Part shown: in pieces, positions 11,347 through 25,628 of the stretch
Numbering within the stretch: the first letter of the stretch is position 1
Layout: each line of letters starts with the position of its first letter
Assembly: GCF_022458985.1 (NCBI RefSeq)
Contig: NC_061775.1
Location: forward strand, 28,837,201 to 28,901,200
DNA length: 64,000 bases
Source: Mugil cephalus
Taxonomy: Eukaryota > Chordata > Actinopteri > Mugiliformes > Mugilidae
Direction of reading: 5' to 3'
Program-made: the position numbers and the translations under genes
Notes under the pieces: model-generated
The model's input: only the letters and a program-made list of their open reading frames with translations
What the model was told of the DNA's origin: nothing
Databases searched by the model: none

Positions 11347-14300
11347 ATGGCGGCGGTGACCAGAGGCTCCTTCGGTTTGTTCCGGCTCCTGGTGAGAAAA
11401 TAAACTATAGAGTCTCACTTTCTTCCACTCGCTTCGTCTCCGTTTGTCATTCTGTCAAAGCTATCTGCTAATGCTAAGCTAAGGCTAACGGAGTATCACA
11501 TCTGCGCGTGCCCGGACAGCGCGTTACCTTGGCCGGCTGATGCTAATGATAATGCTAATACTGACTGAATGAAATGAAAACAAACTCTTCTCTTGAACTC
11601 ATGTGATATAACTTTATATTTAGACTCTTACACTCTGAATAATACATTTAAAATAAAGTGGCTAAAACAGTTCATCACCAACAATTTCGGTTTGGGACTC
11701 AATGCCAAACATTATTTCCTCTAAATTAGGAGCTTCCTCTGACTTGCTCCCTAACATCTGTCCACGCTATGATTTATTCAACATCCTCAGGATGAGACAA
11801 GAGACAAGAGGCAGAAAAACAGACCAGGATCAAACTACATCCTGGAGAGTCCGGTTCTCTCTGGACCACGTTTACCTCAGACATCTGTGTTACCAGGGTT
11901 CAGATCATTTATTTCATTTTTACTTTATTAATTAAAGATATGGATGATTCCCACGAGATTAAGGTCACAGAAGACCAAGAAAACAAGTTAGACTTTAAAT
12001 AAAATAAAATAAATCAAGACAGAAAACAGAAGAAATAATGGATTATTCACAGAGCAGGAGGACATGTGTCCTGGTAGTTTGGAACTGATCCCTGGTCCGG
12101 TACGGGCTGGACTGGTCCGGTCCGGTCCAGTCTGGTCTGGACTGGTCCGGTCCGGTCCAGTCCAGTCTGTTCTGATCTGTTCCGTTCTGTTCTGTTCTGG
12201 TCTCTGATCTGATCTGATCTGGTCTGGACTGGTCCGGTCCGGTCCGGTCCGTTCTGGTCTGGACTGGTCCGGTCCGGTCCGGTCCGTTCTGGTCTGGTCT
12301 GGTCTGGTCTGGTCTGGTCTGGTCTCTGATCTGGTCTAATCTGCCTCCAGCTGAGTCATCAGTACCGGCGCCGGTGTTTCCGGCCTCAGGCTCTGGTCAG
12401 ATCGATGCAGCCTCTCGTCTCCAGATGTGACCGGAGCCTCCAGATGTTGGGCAGCAGAGCGCTGCACGTCTCTGTGGGTGAGTCCAGCCATGAAATAAAA
12501 ACACTTTGTTCACTGGTTCATTGTCGTCACTTCATTTAAGGAGGGACAGTGTGCAGCTCAAATAATAAACACAATCTGGACCAGATTATATCTTGAAGCT
12601 TATTCAACAAAAAACAACAACACAACTATTACTACTAACTAACAACTACATTAGCCACCACTTCACACTGTAGCTATACACAGTCAGTGACTCCAGAGCA
12701 GCTTCCAGCAGAGGTTTTAGTTTTTAGCCTCAGAGGGGTTCCTCTGATCAGAGGCTTTAGTCCAGTCCACTGGTTCAGATCCAGTGGTTCGGTCCAGTGG
12801 TTTGATCCAGTGATTTGATCCAGTGGTTCAGGCCAGTGGTTCATTCCACTGGTTCATTCCACTGGTTCAGTCAAGTGGTTCATTTCAGTGGTTTAATCCA
12901 GTGGTTCAGGCCAGTGATTTGATCCAGTGATCATGTCCAGTGGTTCATTCCAATGGTTCGATCCAGTGGTTCGATCCAATGGTTTGATCCAGTGGTTCAG
13001 GCCAGTGGTTCATTCCACTGGTTCATTCCACTGGTTCATTCCAGTGGTTCATTCCACTGGTTCAGTCCAGTGGTTCAGGCCAGTGGTTTGATCCACTGGT
13101 TCAGGCAAGTGGTTCATTCCAGTGGTTTGATCCAGTGGTTCGGTCCAGTGGTTCGATCCAGTGGTGTGATCCAGTGGTCTGATCCAGTGGTTCAGTCCAG
13201 TGGTTCACTTCAGTGGTCTGGTCAAGTGGTTTGGTCCAACCTGTTGTAGGTGATGTTTTCAGGGATCTAGTAGAATGTGAAGAGGGAGGAGGAGCCAAGA
13301 CTTTTAACATGTTAGAAACAACTAAATAACTTAAATGTTGGAGCTAATGCTCTGGTCCAGGATCTACAGTCTTAAAACAGGATCTGTCATGTGTTTGTGT
13401 TCCCTCAGCGAGGCCAGGACCCATCGTCCAGTTCAAGCTGTCAGACATTGGGGAGGGCATCATGGAGGTGACGGTCAAAGAGTGGTACGTGGTCTACATC
13501 ACTGAGGGGTCCACGGAGACTTTGATCTGAGGTGCGTCTTCAGGTCTCAGTGACTGGAGGAGGTTTAAGGAGGTTTAAATAGAAACACCAGATCCTGACC
13601 CACCACACCCTGAAGTCCGTCCTCAGATCAAAGGTTGTCGCTAAACCCTGACCCATGTACATGAAAGTGTCCCGGACTCAGCAGCCTCTGGTCCTCAGGT
13701 ACGTGAAGGAGGGGGACCGGGTGTCCCAGTTTGACAGCATCTGTGAGGTCCAGAGCGACAAGGCGTCTGTCACCATCACCAGTCGCTACGACGGCGTCAT
13801 CCGGAGACTCTACTACGATGTGGACGCCACCGCCCTGGTTGGAAAACCACTGGTGGACATCGAGACAGAGTCCAGCTCAGGTAAGACCTCCGTCCTCTCT
13901 CTGTGATCCCTTTTCCACCAGTCTGGTTCCAAACTGGTTCCAAAGACCCTGGACAGGGTCCCAGACCAGGACCAGTGAAAGCTGTGAACATCTCATTAAG
14001 TCCAACCAGCAGGTCACATTCTGGAGGCTGAAAACCAGCAGCAGTGGACTGAGGAGGACCCGGGTCTGGCTCTGTGGGTTTGATCTGAATCCAGTCCCCT
14101 GGGTCGTAATGTAGGTTGGTAGAGACCTGGTAGAGACCTAGAGAGGTGGAACCAGGTTCTTTGTGGTGGAAAAGGGGCCTCTCTGAGTCCTGTATGTGTT
14201 GTGTTCAGATGTAATCCAGGAGGAGGATGTGGTGGAGACCCCCGCCATGGCCCGGGAGGAGCACACCCACCAGGAGATCAAAGGTCACAAGACTCAGGCC

Positions 14301-17300
14301 ACGCCCTCCGTCAGACGCCTCGCCATCGAGAACAACGTGAGTCCCCTGGTCCTGGTCTATGTGGACCCTGGTCTCTCCTATGTTTGATTAATTAGTGATG
14401 AACTGAAGAGAGTAGAAACCAGCCTGGTAGCATTTAGCCTTTAGCATTTAGATGGAGATTTACACATGGAACTCCCCAGGAGACCAGCCACCAAGGCTAC
14501 ATGTTACACAGCAATGCTAAGCTACCAGCCATTGAGGCTACATGTTACATATCAATGCTAAGCTAACAGCCATCGAGGCTACATGTTGCATATCAATGCT
14601 AAGCTAACAGTCACCAAGACTACATGCTACATGTCAGTGCTAAGCTAACAGTCACAATCTGGTCCGTGTGTCTCAGATTAAGCTCAGTGAGGTGGTGGGG
14701 ACAGGTAAAGATGGACGCATCCTGAAGGAGGACATCTTGAACTTCCTGGCTAAGCAGACGGGGGCCATCTTGCCCCCGGCCCCCCCTCCCCCTCCTCCTG
14801 CTGCTGCTGCCAGGCCCGTGGGCACCCCGGCACCCCTAAAACCGGCACCCGCTCCACCCAAACCTGTCTTCACTGGCAAGGACGTGACGGAGCCCCTCAA
14901 AGGTCAGAGGACACGAAGGGGACACGAAGGGGACACGAAGGGGACTGGTTGGCCTCATATTCACAGGTGTCTGTCCCCTCCAGGTTTCCATAAGGCGATG
15001 GTGAGGACGATGACGGCCGCCTTGAAGATCCCTCACTTCGGTTACTGTGACGAGGTGGACCTGAGTCGTCTGGTGTCCCTGAGGACGGAGCTGAGGTCAA
15101 AGGTCGAGGGTCGTGGGGTCAAACTCAGCTTCCTGCCCTTCTTCATCAAGGTGAGGCCCCGCCCCCACCGCTGCCTCTGATTGGCTGAACGCTGCAGACT
15201 GACACTAACGCTGCGCTCTCATTGACTCAGGCCGCCTCCCTGGGTCTGCTCCACTTCCCCATCCTGAACGCCTCATTGGACGAAGGATGTCAGAACATCA
15301 CGTACAAGGTGGGAGGGGGGGTGGACATATATATAATGATATGGTCTTCATGGAGGAGTCAGCATTGACCTTTCCTGTCCTGTGTCGCAGGCGTCTCACA
15401 ACATCGGCGTTGCCATGGATACGTCTCAGGGTCTCCTGGTCCCCGTCGTGAAGAACGTCCAGATGCTCAGTGTCCTGGACGTTGCCGTGGAGCTGAACCG
15501 TCTCCAGGCACTGGGAGCTTCAGGTCAACTGGGAACCAACGAGCTCAGCGGGGGGACGTTCACCCTGTCCAACATCGGCTCGGTCAGACACACAACCACT
15601 ACACAACTAGAGAAACGATGCAAACCCACAAACGATCTGCAAACGAAAAACGCTGCATTACCGGTCACTACAAACCTGAAGGGGGCGCTACTAGTGTAAC
15701 GGCTCAATGGAGAGACACACGGGTGGATTTGCTCATAAATTAGCCTGTTAAATAAGATAAAATGATGAGAGACTGATATAAAACACATCAAAGTAGATGT
15801 TATGTCTGTTAATGACAGAAGTTATGAAGTATCTCCACTGTGTGTGTACATCAAGAGGTAGTGAAGAGTATTAATACTCATCTCAATAACAGCAATAATC
15901 TACAAGCAAATGTGCAGCAGTGATATAAACACAATATATAAATAGAATCAAATAAAAGTCACATCACCGTTCACGCCGTATTTTCATGTACAATAGTTCA
16001 GCCAACTGTTCTGTCTCTGTCTCCACCCGTGTCACAGCTGTAGGTAACTTGTTTATCTAAGTGCAAATACAGAACAACCAACCTTGTAAAGTTAGCATCA
16101 CTCATGTAAGTAGCATAGCCAAGCTAACATGAAATTTTTCCTCCAAAGGTTTATTATCAGTGCAGTACTTTCGATTATAAACCCCACAGCTCAAAAGCAT
16201 AACAAACACTAACATACATACAGCAGTGCAAAAACGTGTGTATTTTATTTTGATATTTACTTTGCAACAGCTCAGTCTGTCCCATAAAAACAATGGTTGC
16301 CATGACAGCGCGCGCTTTGTTTGCTCCATGAACCACGGGACAGCACAAGCGGCGACATCACAGCGTGTCGCAACCATAGACATTAATACCTATGATTAAT
16401 ACGGCTCTGTTTTACTCTGTAGCTCCGCCCCGTGTGTCTCCACTGAGCAGGTACACTATGAGCGCCCCCTGCAGGTTTGGAGGACTTACGTTTGTAGTGA
16501 CCGGTAATGCAGCGTTTTCGTTTGCAGATCGTTTCTTGGTTTGCATCGTTTCTCTGTTTGCAGCGTTTCACGATGACGCATCTGTCTTTGTTTTTTTTGT
16601 AGCACGTTTTTGTTTTGTACTTTGTTTAAAGTTGTGTTTGAGTTTGTGATTTTGCATCGTTTCTGTACTTGAAGCTGTTTTCTCGAATTGAGACGTATTT
16701 GGTCGTTGCCGTCCGTTTGGCCCGTGTCAGCCACCGTATTATAGACACTGACACAACACAATCTTTATAACGTAAGAACACAACCGACTGTCTCCCTAAC
16801 TCTTCTCCAGATCGGAGGGACGTACGCAAAACCCGTCATCCTTCCTCCTGAAGTCGCCATCGGAGCTCTGGGCAAAATCCAGGTGAGTCCTCAGAGACTC
16901 ACGAGTCCCAGACCTGGTTCTGGTTCTGGTTCTGGTCCTGATTGTTCCCACCTATCTCTATGTCCTCCGGTGGGTGTTTATAGTCTATGTCCATTAATCC
17001 TCCTCCTCTCCCTCCTGTCCCAGTAGAACCGGTTCTGACCAGGTCCAGGTCTTGGAGCTTGTGTTATTTGTGTTATTTTCTCATTGAACTGATTTAAACT
17101 GAGTGAATCTGAACGTTGTGGTGCTGACTCCGTGGTTCCAGGTGTTGCCGCGGTTCGATGAGGAGGGTCAGGTGGTCCGGGCCCACATTATGAACGTGAG
17201 CTGGTCGGCGGATCACCGCATCATCGACGGCGCCACCATGTGTCGCTTCTCCAACCTGTGGAGGGAGTACCTGGAGAACCCGGCCTCCATGCTGCTGGAC

Positions 17301-17309
17301 CTCAAGTAA
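11347..17309 (+). CDS. dbt: Lipoamide acyltransferase (E2) of branched-chain 2-oxoacid dehydrogenase
   Basis: DBT forms the 24-mer core of the mitochondrial BCKD complex and transfers acyl groups from its lipoyl arm to CoA during Leu/Ile/Val breakdown. Eleven exons give 486 residues: 11347-11391, 12351-12477, 13409-13484, 13699-13880, 14209-14336, 14677-14902, 14984-15150, 15231-15308, 15391-15582, 16811-16882, 17142-17309 (TAA). Order: an Arg-rich mitochondrial presequence ([15 protein letters not shown]), a lipoyl domain from [12 protein letters not shown] with the lipoylated Lys in [11 protein letters not shown], a peripheral-subunit-binding domain ([12 protein letters not shown] then [20 protein letters not shown]), a Pro/Ala linker, and the acetyltransferase domain ending with catalytic His in [15 protein letters not shown]. 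The human protein has 482 residues. lrrc39 and trmt13 follow, as in mammals. Confidence 0.96.
11392..12350 (+). repeat. dbt intron 1 with CTGGTCCGGTCC repeat
   Basis: Bases 11392-12090 are mainly unique, AT-rich sequence. A 77-codon frame at 11702-11935 has no recognised domain and no splice support, so I do not call a gene. Bases 12095-12345 are a pentamer/decamer array of GGTCC, GGTCT and GTTCT words running to within 15 bases of the exon 2 acceptor. Confidence 0.7.
12755..13240 (+). repeat. 12-base minisatellite CCAGTGGTTCAT / CCAGTGGTTTGAT
   Basis: About 40 units built around CCAGTGGTT, in dbt intron 2. Open frames on both strands ([10 protein letters not shown]-like and its complement) are repeat artefacts. 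Confidence 0.9.
13881..14208 (+). other. dbt intron 4, no feature recognised
   Basis: Spacer between the lipoyl-domain exon 13699-13880 and the E1/E3-binding exon 14209-14336. Frames reading through from the exon lack splice logic. No repeat or RNA was recognised. Confidence 0.5.
14425..14655 (+). repeat. About 58-base tandem repeat with GCTACATGTTACA and GCTAAGCTA
   Basis: Three to four diverged units of CTAAGCTAACAGCCATCGAG plus GCTACATGTTACATATCAATG in the dbt intron before exon 14677-14902. Confidence 0.75.
15610..16555 (+). mobile_element. DNA-transposon-like element with long inverted ends in dbt intron
   Basis: About 115 bases at 15610-15722 recur as a reverse complement at about 16431-16555 (shared words: GTAGTGACCGGTAATGCAGCG, GTTTGCAGATCGTTT, GTTTGCATCGTTTCTCT, AGCGCCCCCT). 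The interior, about 700 bases, is AT-rich and encodes nothing recognisable. This suits a non-autonomous foldback or MITE-like element inserted between dbt exons 9 and 10. Superfamily and target duplication are not resolved, and the right side may extend toward 16740. Confidence 0.65.
16883..17141 (+). other. dbt last intron
   Basis: Unremarkable intron before the exon that carries the catalytic His; it starts with a short GGTTCT repeat. Confidence 0.5.
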
Positions 17310-18510
17310 GGAGCCTTCCCATCAGCCCCGGGAGGACGCCGCGCCGCCCGAGCTCCGCCCCCTTCCTGACGGAGGCCTTCTTATCCACTTCCTGTTACTT
17401 CCTCGTTGCCTTTGAGCCAAGTTTATCTCGTTACTATGACGACCACTCACTCAACTTGGTTTAGTTTCACTTTTTTTTTTTGGTGGACGATGGAGGTCCA
17501 GAACCGATCCACCACAGAACCAGCTCCACTAGACAACTACAGTCACTAATGTTCATCAGTTCATTAGTACCACTTAGTACTAATTAGTACCACTTAGTAG
17601 TAATTACTATGGAGTAGTGGTAATTGGTACTGGTCAGTATTGGTCAGGTGTTAATCGGTATTAATTGATATTTATTTTATGAATTAATACTAATTGCCGC
17701 CAGTTAGAGGTCATTTGTATTAGTTAGTGCTAACTGGTATTAATTGGTGATGATTGGCTTTAATTGACCTTAATGGTAGTTGATACTATTTGGTGTTAAT
17801 TGGTGCTAATTGGTTTTGGTAGTTTAGACTCTGATGGACCAGCCTCACCCTGTTGAACACTAATCAGTCACTTTAATATTGATCAGGTCTCGAGGACGTT
17901 AATGAGTTCATCATCCCTCACATTGGTCACATTTATGTTCAGAGGTCCCACTCCACCCGACCGGAACCAGACCCAGATCCCCTTCATCTGTTCTCTGGTC
18001 TGGGTCGCTCTACCTGGGTCGCTCTGTCGTCACATCAGAACCGTGCCCTTGGTCCTGTCTGGTCCGTTGACTCATGACCGGATCAGACCCTGAAGCTGCT
18101 CCACAACCTGGAAGGGATCCACTGGTTCTGGTCCAGAGTCATATGCATGGACCGATCCAGTCCATGGTTCCGATCAGACTGACCAGGTTTTACTTTGTTC
18201 TTCTGGGACCAAACATGATCTACAGACTCGGATCAGAACACGTTCAGGACCTGGAGCTGGTTCTGCTCATTAAAATCTCATCTCTACATCTCCAGGTGTC
18301 CTCGGTGTGGCCTCGGTCCAGGTCTCTGGACTTCCTGGTTGTCCCGGTGGCTGCTGGGTAAAGGTCACATGGTGTCATGGATATTCCTGTTTGGGTCACG
18401 TGTGTTTGTTGTTTTTCCTGCTTTGTGTTTTAGTGACAGAATAAATGTAAAAACTGTAAAAAACTGTGGGGTTTGTATTTTGGGAACGTGTGAAACATGA
18501 ACTGAATAAA
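17310..18510 (+). terminator. dbt 3' UTR and poly(A) signals
   Basis: Non-coding sequence after the dbt stop, with a stretch of ATTAGTACC/TTAATTGGT words at about 17560-17820 that is a degraded repeat. AATAAA hexamers at 18440-18445 and 18505-18510 are the best poly(A) signals, giving a 3' UTR of about 1.1-1.2 kb. Which one is used is unknown. Confidence 0.55.
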
Positions 18511-19770
18511 GCTGAAGAGAAGATTCTATGTGTCGGAGTTTGATCAGCTGAGCAGGTTTATTTGTAGCTTCCTGAAGTCATGTGACCTGGAGGTTAAATT
18601 TATCCATCAGCTGTGAGGTCAGATTCCAGCGGAGGAGAGGAAGCATGTAGGTCTGGAGGAACACAAGGTGACGAGGAACACAGCGACACTAATGTGAATA
18701 TTTTTCATTTTAATATATATAGAACAATAAGACTAATAAGACTCAGTGTTGATTAACAAACCAGTTTAGTGATTTAAGCTCAGTGTTCATGTGTGTTTCT
18801 ATCGTCTGTGACTGAGTCATGGTTTCTACAACTAGAGGACGCCAGTATGTGAAGCTCCGCCCCTTCCATGTTAGTGGGCGGGACCAAAGTACACGTCACA
18901 TGTTTTAATTCGTTAGCCTAATATTATTATTTATATTTATTTACTATTCATATATTTATATAATTTTTACTGTTACATCTTGAGCTGTCAAACAATTATC
19001 ATGTTTAATCAGATTAAACAGATTAAATCTTCATGTTTAATCTCCATTGATATAAAAACAAACTTTCTCAAGAACTTTACAAAAACTCCCTTTAACAGCA
19101 AGAAACCAACTAAACAAGTTTCAACAACGTTTAGTGTCTTTCTTTGTCCACCATGTGTCCACATGAATGTGTCCCTGTTGCTACGGAGACAAACTAACTT
19201 GTGGACATTGTCCAACCAGAGCAGAGCTGACGCTTCTTATTGAGAACAGTGTCTCCCAGTGAACAGTAGTTACAGGAGTGGACACATATTAGCAGCAGCA
19301 TTGGCAGCTTGTCTTTGTCTTGGTTTGTCTTGGTTTGTCTCCAGCTGTTAGCCGCGTTAGCCCAAGTGCTAACAGAATCCCCGGCTAACGTATGCTTGGC
19401 TTGGTTCATGTGCTGTTTGAAGCTGGAAAGAAAACTCCTTCCTGCAGAGTGTGATGATACTTTATGTGTTTCCACTGGTCCCTCTTGGTGTCTTTGTCCT
19501 CAAATGTCCCATGGAGAGGACCAATGAATGTGCTGCTTAGTGTGCCCACACACACAAACACACATAAACACACTCACACTTGATCTTGAGTTTGACTTTA
19601 AACCTTGACCTGGATGAACTTCAGTCCTGATGATGTGTTCTCATTAATAATCAGTTCTCATCATTAATGTCTCAGGACAAGGCTGCAGGTCAGAGGTCAG
19701 ATGTCCCAGCTGTCCCCCTACACCCTGTGACCTGCTGGTTCCTGGTGGTTCCTGCTGGTTCCTGGTGGTC
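18511..19770 (-). repeat. dbt-lrrc39 spacer with inverted copy of the dispersed repeat
   Basis: Bases 19000-19445 are the reverse complement of the element at 1840-2335, including TTGCTACGGAGACAAACTA and the segment near 19400-19440. Compared with the nrdc copy it has small insertions (for example CCCAAGTGCTAA). The remainder (18511-18995, 19450-19770) is AT-rich spacer and likely contains the lrrc39 promoter and 5' UTR, which I could not delimit. Confidence 0.7.
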
Positions 19771-21947
<2,177 letters not shown>

Positions 21948-22353
21948 TACCGACCCACGTCTGGACATTAACTCTAACACTGGGGGCTTCTGGGTCAGAG
22001 ACCAGGACCATAACCACTGGATCTAACCCTGGACTAGAACCATAACCTGGACCAGAACCTTAACCACGACCCCAACAGTAACCTGGACTCTGTAACCAGG
22101 AAGTCTGAACCAGTTTGATGATTCTTGTGTAACGTGAACATTAAGAACTGGAATCATTCTTCTTCACTGACTCTGATTTTCTTGACGCTGATGTTTCAGA
22201 GACCGATGACGAGTCCCGATGAGGAACAGGATCAGTTCCTCCACCACTCCGGATCTGGTCCATTATCTTCCTGGACTAGAACAGGGTCAGGATCAGTTCT
22301 CAGAGACTGAAAGCTGCAGAAAAAGAAACTGAAACTGACTTTGTACAAACTTT

Positions 22354-22359
22354 AATAAA
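22354..22359 (+). terminator. Poly(A) signal AATAAA for lrrc39
   Basis: AATAAA about 410 bases past the lrrc39 stop; further AATAAA-like words follow near 22380-22395. The convergent trmt13 coding region ends at 22423, so the two 3' UTRs are very short or overlap. No clear minus-strand AATAAA (plus-strand TTTATT) was seen between the two genes. Confidence 0.6.
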
Positions 22360-22422
22360 CTTTTAGTTTGATTTTAGACAATAAAACAATAAAACTTTTA
22401 TAAGAACAAAAAGTCTGAGTCA

Positions 22423-24461
22423 TTAATCTGAGGAGGAGCAGGAGGAGCAAGAGGAGGGTATGGAGGTGAGTAACACGTTCTCCAGAGTCACGTCCTCGTC
22501 TACGTATTGAATCAATTTGCTGTTGAATCCTTTCGTCTCCAGAAAATCTCGTCTGCCGCTGTTGATCAAGAGTTTGCAGAGACGACCCACGACCTCACGC
22601 TCCGACACCGTCAGAAACCTGGACACGGATCATCTCCACATTATCATTTATCTCCACATTATCTCCATATTTCTGTTGGATTAACTCGTCTGCTCTACCT
22701 CCCGATGGTCTGATTGGGTTTTGGTACTCACCCATTGACAGCATCCGTCTCCTCCGCCGGCTCGTGGCCTCCCTCATCCCTTCTGTGATTGGTCTGGTCC
22801 TGATTGGCCGGTCTGAGACCACATGTGGCCCAGCTGGACATCCGGCAGAAAGCTGAGAACTCTGCAGCTCCGAGTCCTCTCTGCTGGAAGAACCGCTGTC
22901 CTACATAGTGACGCCACTCACAGCGGTGATGGCAGCACAGCGCCACCACGATGCCCAGCACCGGACCTGGACCAGGACCAGGACCAGGGCCAGGATGAGA
23001 TTCTGGTGGTTCTGGATCATCTGTTGCCTTCGATGATTCTGGAGGTTTGAGGCGTTTCTGGGGTGGTTCATTCTCCTCTCCGTGTCTGGGTGATTCCAGT
23101 AAACAGCGCAGAGCCATGTCTGAGGACAGAACCAGGCCCAGAACCAGGACCAGGAGCCAGAGGTTAGTCAGGGGTCTGGGAGGAGGAATCCGAGTCCAGT
23201 CCAGAAGTTCTGTTCTCACCTGTCGCTGCTCCACACAGATGTTTACCGACTCCAACCAGCGGGAGCTTCTTCTTCTGGAGCACAGGGACCTTACCTGAAA
23301 CCGACCACAGAATCAGATCCACACACTGAACCCAGATCACACCAGACCACATGTTTGGGTCTTACTTAGGTCCAGATGTTGGATGTCCACCTGCAGCCTC
23401 TCAAACTGAACCCCAGCATCCTGATGCTTCCCGTCCACCTGGAACAGAACAGACCTCCTCAATCAGACCTTTGACCTTGATCATCCAGGATCATCCAGGA
23501 TCATCCAGGACCATCCAGGACCATCCAGGGCTTGTGTCCCTAAAGACTCTTAGAGCAAAGAGTTGCTCCTAGAGGCCAAACTCTAAGAAAATGAATTATT
23601 ACCCTGATGTTTTCTCAGAGTTTTTCCTAGATGGAGGTAGAGATGAAAGGTTCCTAAAGAAGGTTCTGCAGTGAGATGTGCTGAGAGCAGGGAGGAGAAC
23701 TTTAAGAGGCTTAGAGAGGAGAACATGGTGGAAAGAAGAGGAGGAGAGATATTCTCCAAACACTGATGAATTCAACGCTACAGAATGACTCAGGAGCTAC
23801 ATCAGAGGACTCTGGAGGAGGCGGGTCCAGGAGGTTGTTACCTTGAAGCGGGTGCTGCAGCGCTCCACCAGCAGCATCGTCAGGTCTTTGTTTTCTGGTC
23901 CCTCGCTGGTTTTCAGAGCTTCGTGGATCCAGTGGGACAGTTTCCCTCGACCCGCTCCGAACTCCACAAAGCATCGACCACCTCCCAGAAGCCCCAGCTG
24001 CTCCAGGTGACCTAAGATGGAGGACTGAACACACCTGACCGGTCAGATATCCGCATTCATCCGGTCCAGATTTTATTTCTGGACATATTTTTGTGTTTTT
24101 GTTCAACATCTCAGAACCGACTCAGATTTAAATCCAGCTCTCTACCTGCTGCTTCAGGTGTTTGAGGGCGGAGTCTCCGTTTTTCGGGTTGTTGAGTTCG
24201 TCCTGTAGGACAGGATGAGACAGAACGTCCACGTCCAACTCAAGACCTGAGACACAAACGACACATCTGAGAATGCTGAAAGAGACGAGTTCATGAGGCG
24301 GTCAGGTGCCGCGGTCATGTGATGTAGCTCACCTTTGACGGCCGTCTTCAGTTTGACGACCAACGACTCCAACTCTGTCCTGCTGCGCTCAGACAAGCTC
24401 ACCTGTCATCATCATCATCATCATCATCATCGTCACCATCATCACCATCATCATTATGATC

Positions 24462-24492
<31 letters not shown>

Positions 24493-24620
24493 CCATCATC
24501 ACCATCATCATCATCATCACCACCGTCATCATCATCATCATCGTCACCATCATCATCATCATCATCATCACCATCACCATCATCACCATCATCATCGTCA
24601 CCATCAACATCACCATCATC

Positions 24621-24652
<32 letters not shown>

Positions 24653-25628
24653 CAACATCATCAACATCATCATCACCATCACCATCGTCACCGTCATCAT
24701 CATTATCATCATTTTTACCTGTTGTAGTTTCTCGTCTTCATCAGCTGATCCACCGTTTCTGTTTTCCACGTAATAAACCTGCAGAGAATCAATGAATGAA
24801 TTAGTTAATTGGTTAATTGGTTAATTGGAGGAGCTGATTGATGGACAGGTGTCCTCTCACCGGTGAGTCTCTCTGTCTGGAGTTGCATCTCTTCAGGTGT
24901 TTCTCCAGTTTGTCTTTGGTGACGGTGCTGAAATGAGACTCAGACTCAGATGTTTCACAGCTGATCAGGGACCTGAAGGATGGAGGTTACTCACTGGTTG
25001 GGATCCAGAGGACAGACGATCCTCCCGCTGCACCCCCCCTCCTCCTGGACACACAGATAACACAGGGATGACAAGTTCAGCTCTTTTCTGAAAGGCTCTT
25101 TATCTAGTTTGGTTTAGTTCAGTTCAGTTGTTATTATTATTGTTGTTGTTGTAATGTTCTCTCTTCACTTTTTCACTGTGGTGTAAAAACGAGCAAACCA
25201 AAGAAAAGAAAAGTGGACAGTGAGTGTGTTTAATGAGGAGTGGACACTAAATATTGAAGTCAATCATCTCTAATTTACACTGACTCACAAACTGAGACTC
25301 AAGAGTCAAGGACGAAGTTTAAAATGAACAAAAGCCAACAATCAATTCTGGAGGAAGAGTTTTTAGACGGAAGGGACCATTTATTTTCATGTGTATTTTT
25401 GTTTTCACACACAAGTGAAAATATTGAAAAATCTTAATAATATGCCCTGAGAGCAATAAAACACACAGGACATAAGAGATCAGCTGATTAATCAGAGTGC
25501 TGTGTCCGTGAACTCACCATGTTCGCGTGTTCTCCACAGTAGAGTTTCCCTTTTCCCACAATCATCTTACAGAAACGCTTCTTTTTTGCCACGAAGAAGC
25601 TACACCTCCCTTCCATGGGGGCCGCCAT
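22423..25628 (-). CDS. trmt13: tRNA:m4X modification enzyme TRM13 homologue
   Basis: TRMT13 is the SAM-dependent 2'-O-methyltransferase acting at position 4 of the acceptor stem of certain tRNAs. Eleven minus-strand exons give 457 residues: 25628-25518, 25044-24995, 24927-24861, 24778-24719, 24402-24333, 24246-24146, 24024-23842, 23438-23366, 23294-23220, 23119-22732, 22618-22423 (TAA). Visible are an N-terminal CCCH-type zinc finger (GRCSFFVAKKKRFCKMIVGK then LYCGEH), a CHHC finger (IVCPLDPNHTVTKDKLEKHL then KRCNSR), the SAM motif CFVEFGAGRGKLSHW, VGVGKHLCGAATDMALRCL, VVALCCHHRCEWRHYVG and MSSWATCGLR. A Pro-Gly repeat (PGPGPG) precedes the CCHH block. Start 25628 matches the family N terminus and has a good context; an in-frame upstream ATG exists at 25685. 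Identity is firm. Confidence 0.95.
24405..24714 (+). repeat. (CAT)n trinucleotide repeat filling trmt13 intron 4
   Basis: About 100 CAT/CAC/CGT triplets occupy nearly the whole 316-base intron between trmt13 exons 4 and 5. On the gene strand it reads as (ATG)n/(GTG)n, with splice sites GTAAAAATG and ATGACAG directly at the borders. Open frames on both strands (poly-His, poly-Met, poly-Ile) are artefacts. Confidence 0.95.
25045..25517 (-). other. trmt13 intron 1, no feature recognised
   Basis: AT-rich intron on the minus strand between the two zinc-finger exons. A short GTT/ATT run is present near 25130-25150. No RNA or coding feature was seen. Confidence 0.5.

Noticed and set aside
11702-11935. 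77-codon frame in dbt intron 1
   Set aside because: No recognisable domain, no splice support and ordinary intron composition.
13485-13530. Extension of dbt exon 3 past GAGTG into GTACGTGGTC
   Set aside because: The frame soon meets TGA, whereas splicing to 13699 restores the conserved WYVKEGD of the lipoyl domain.
24335-24773. Poly-His, poly-Met and poly-Ile proteins
   Set aside because: All derive from the (CAT)n microsatellite that fills trmt13 intron 4.
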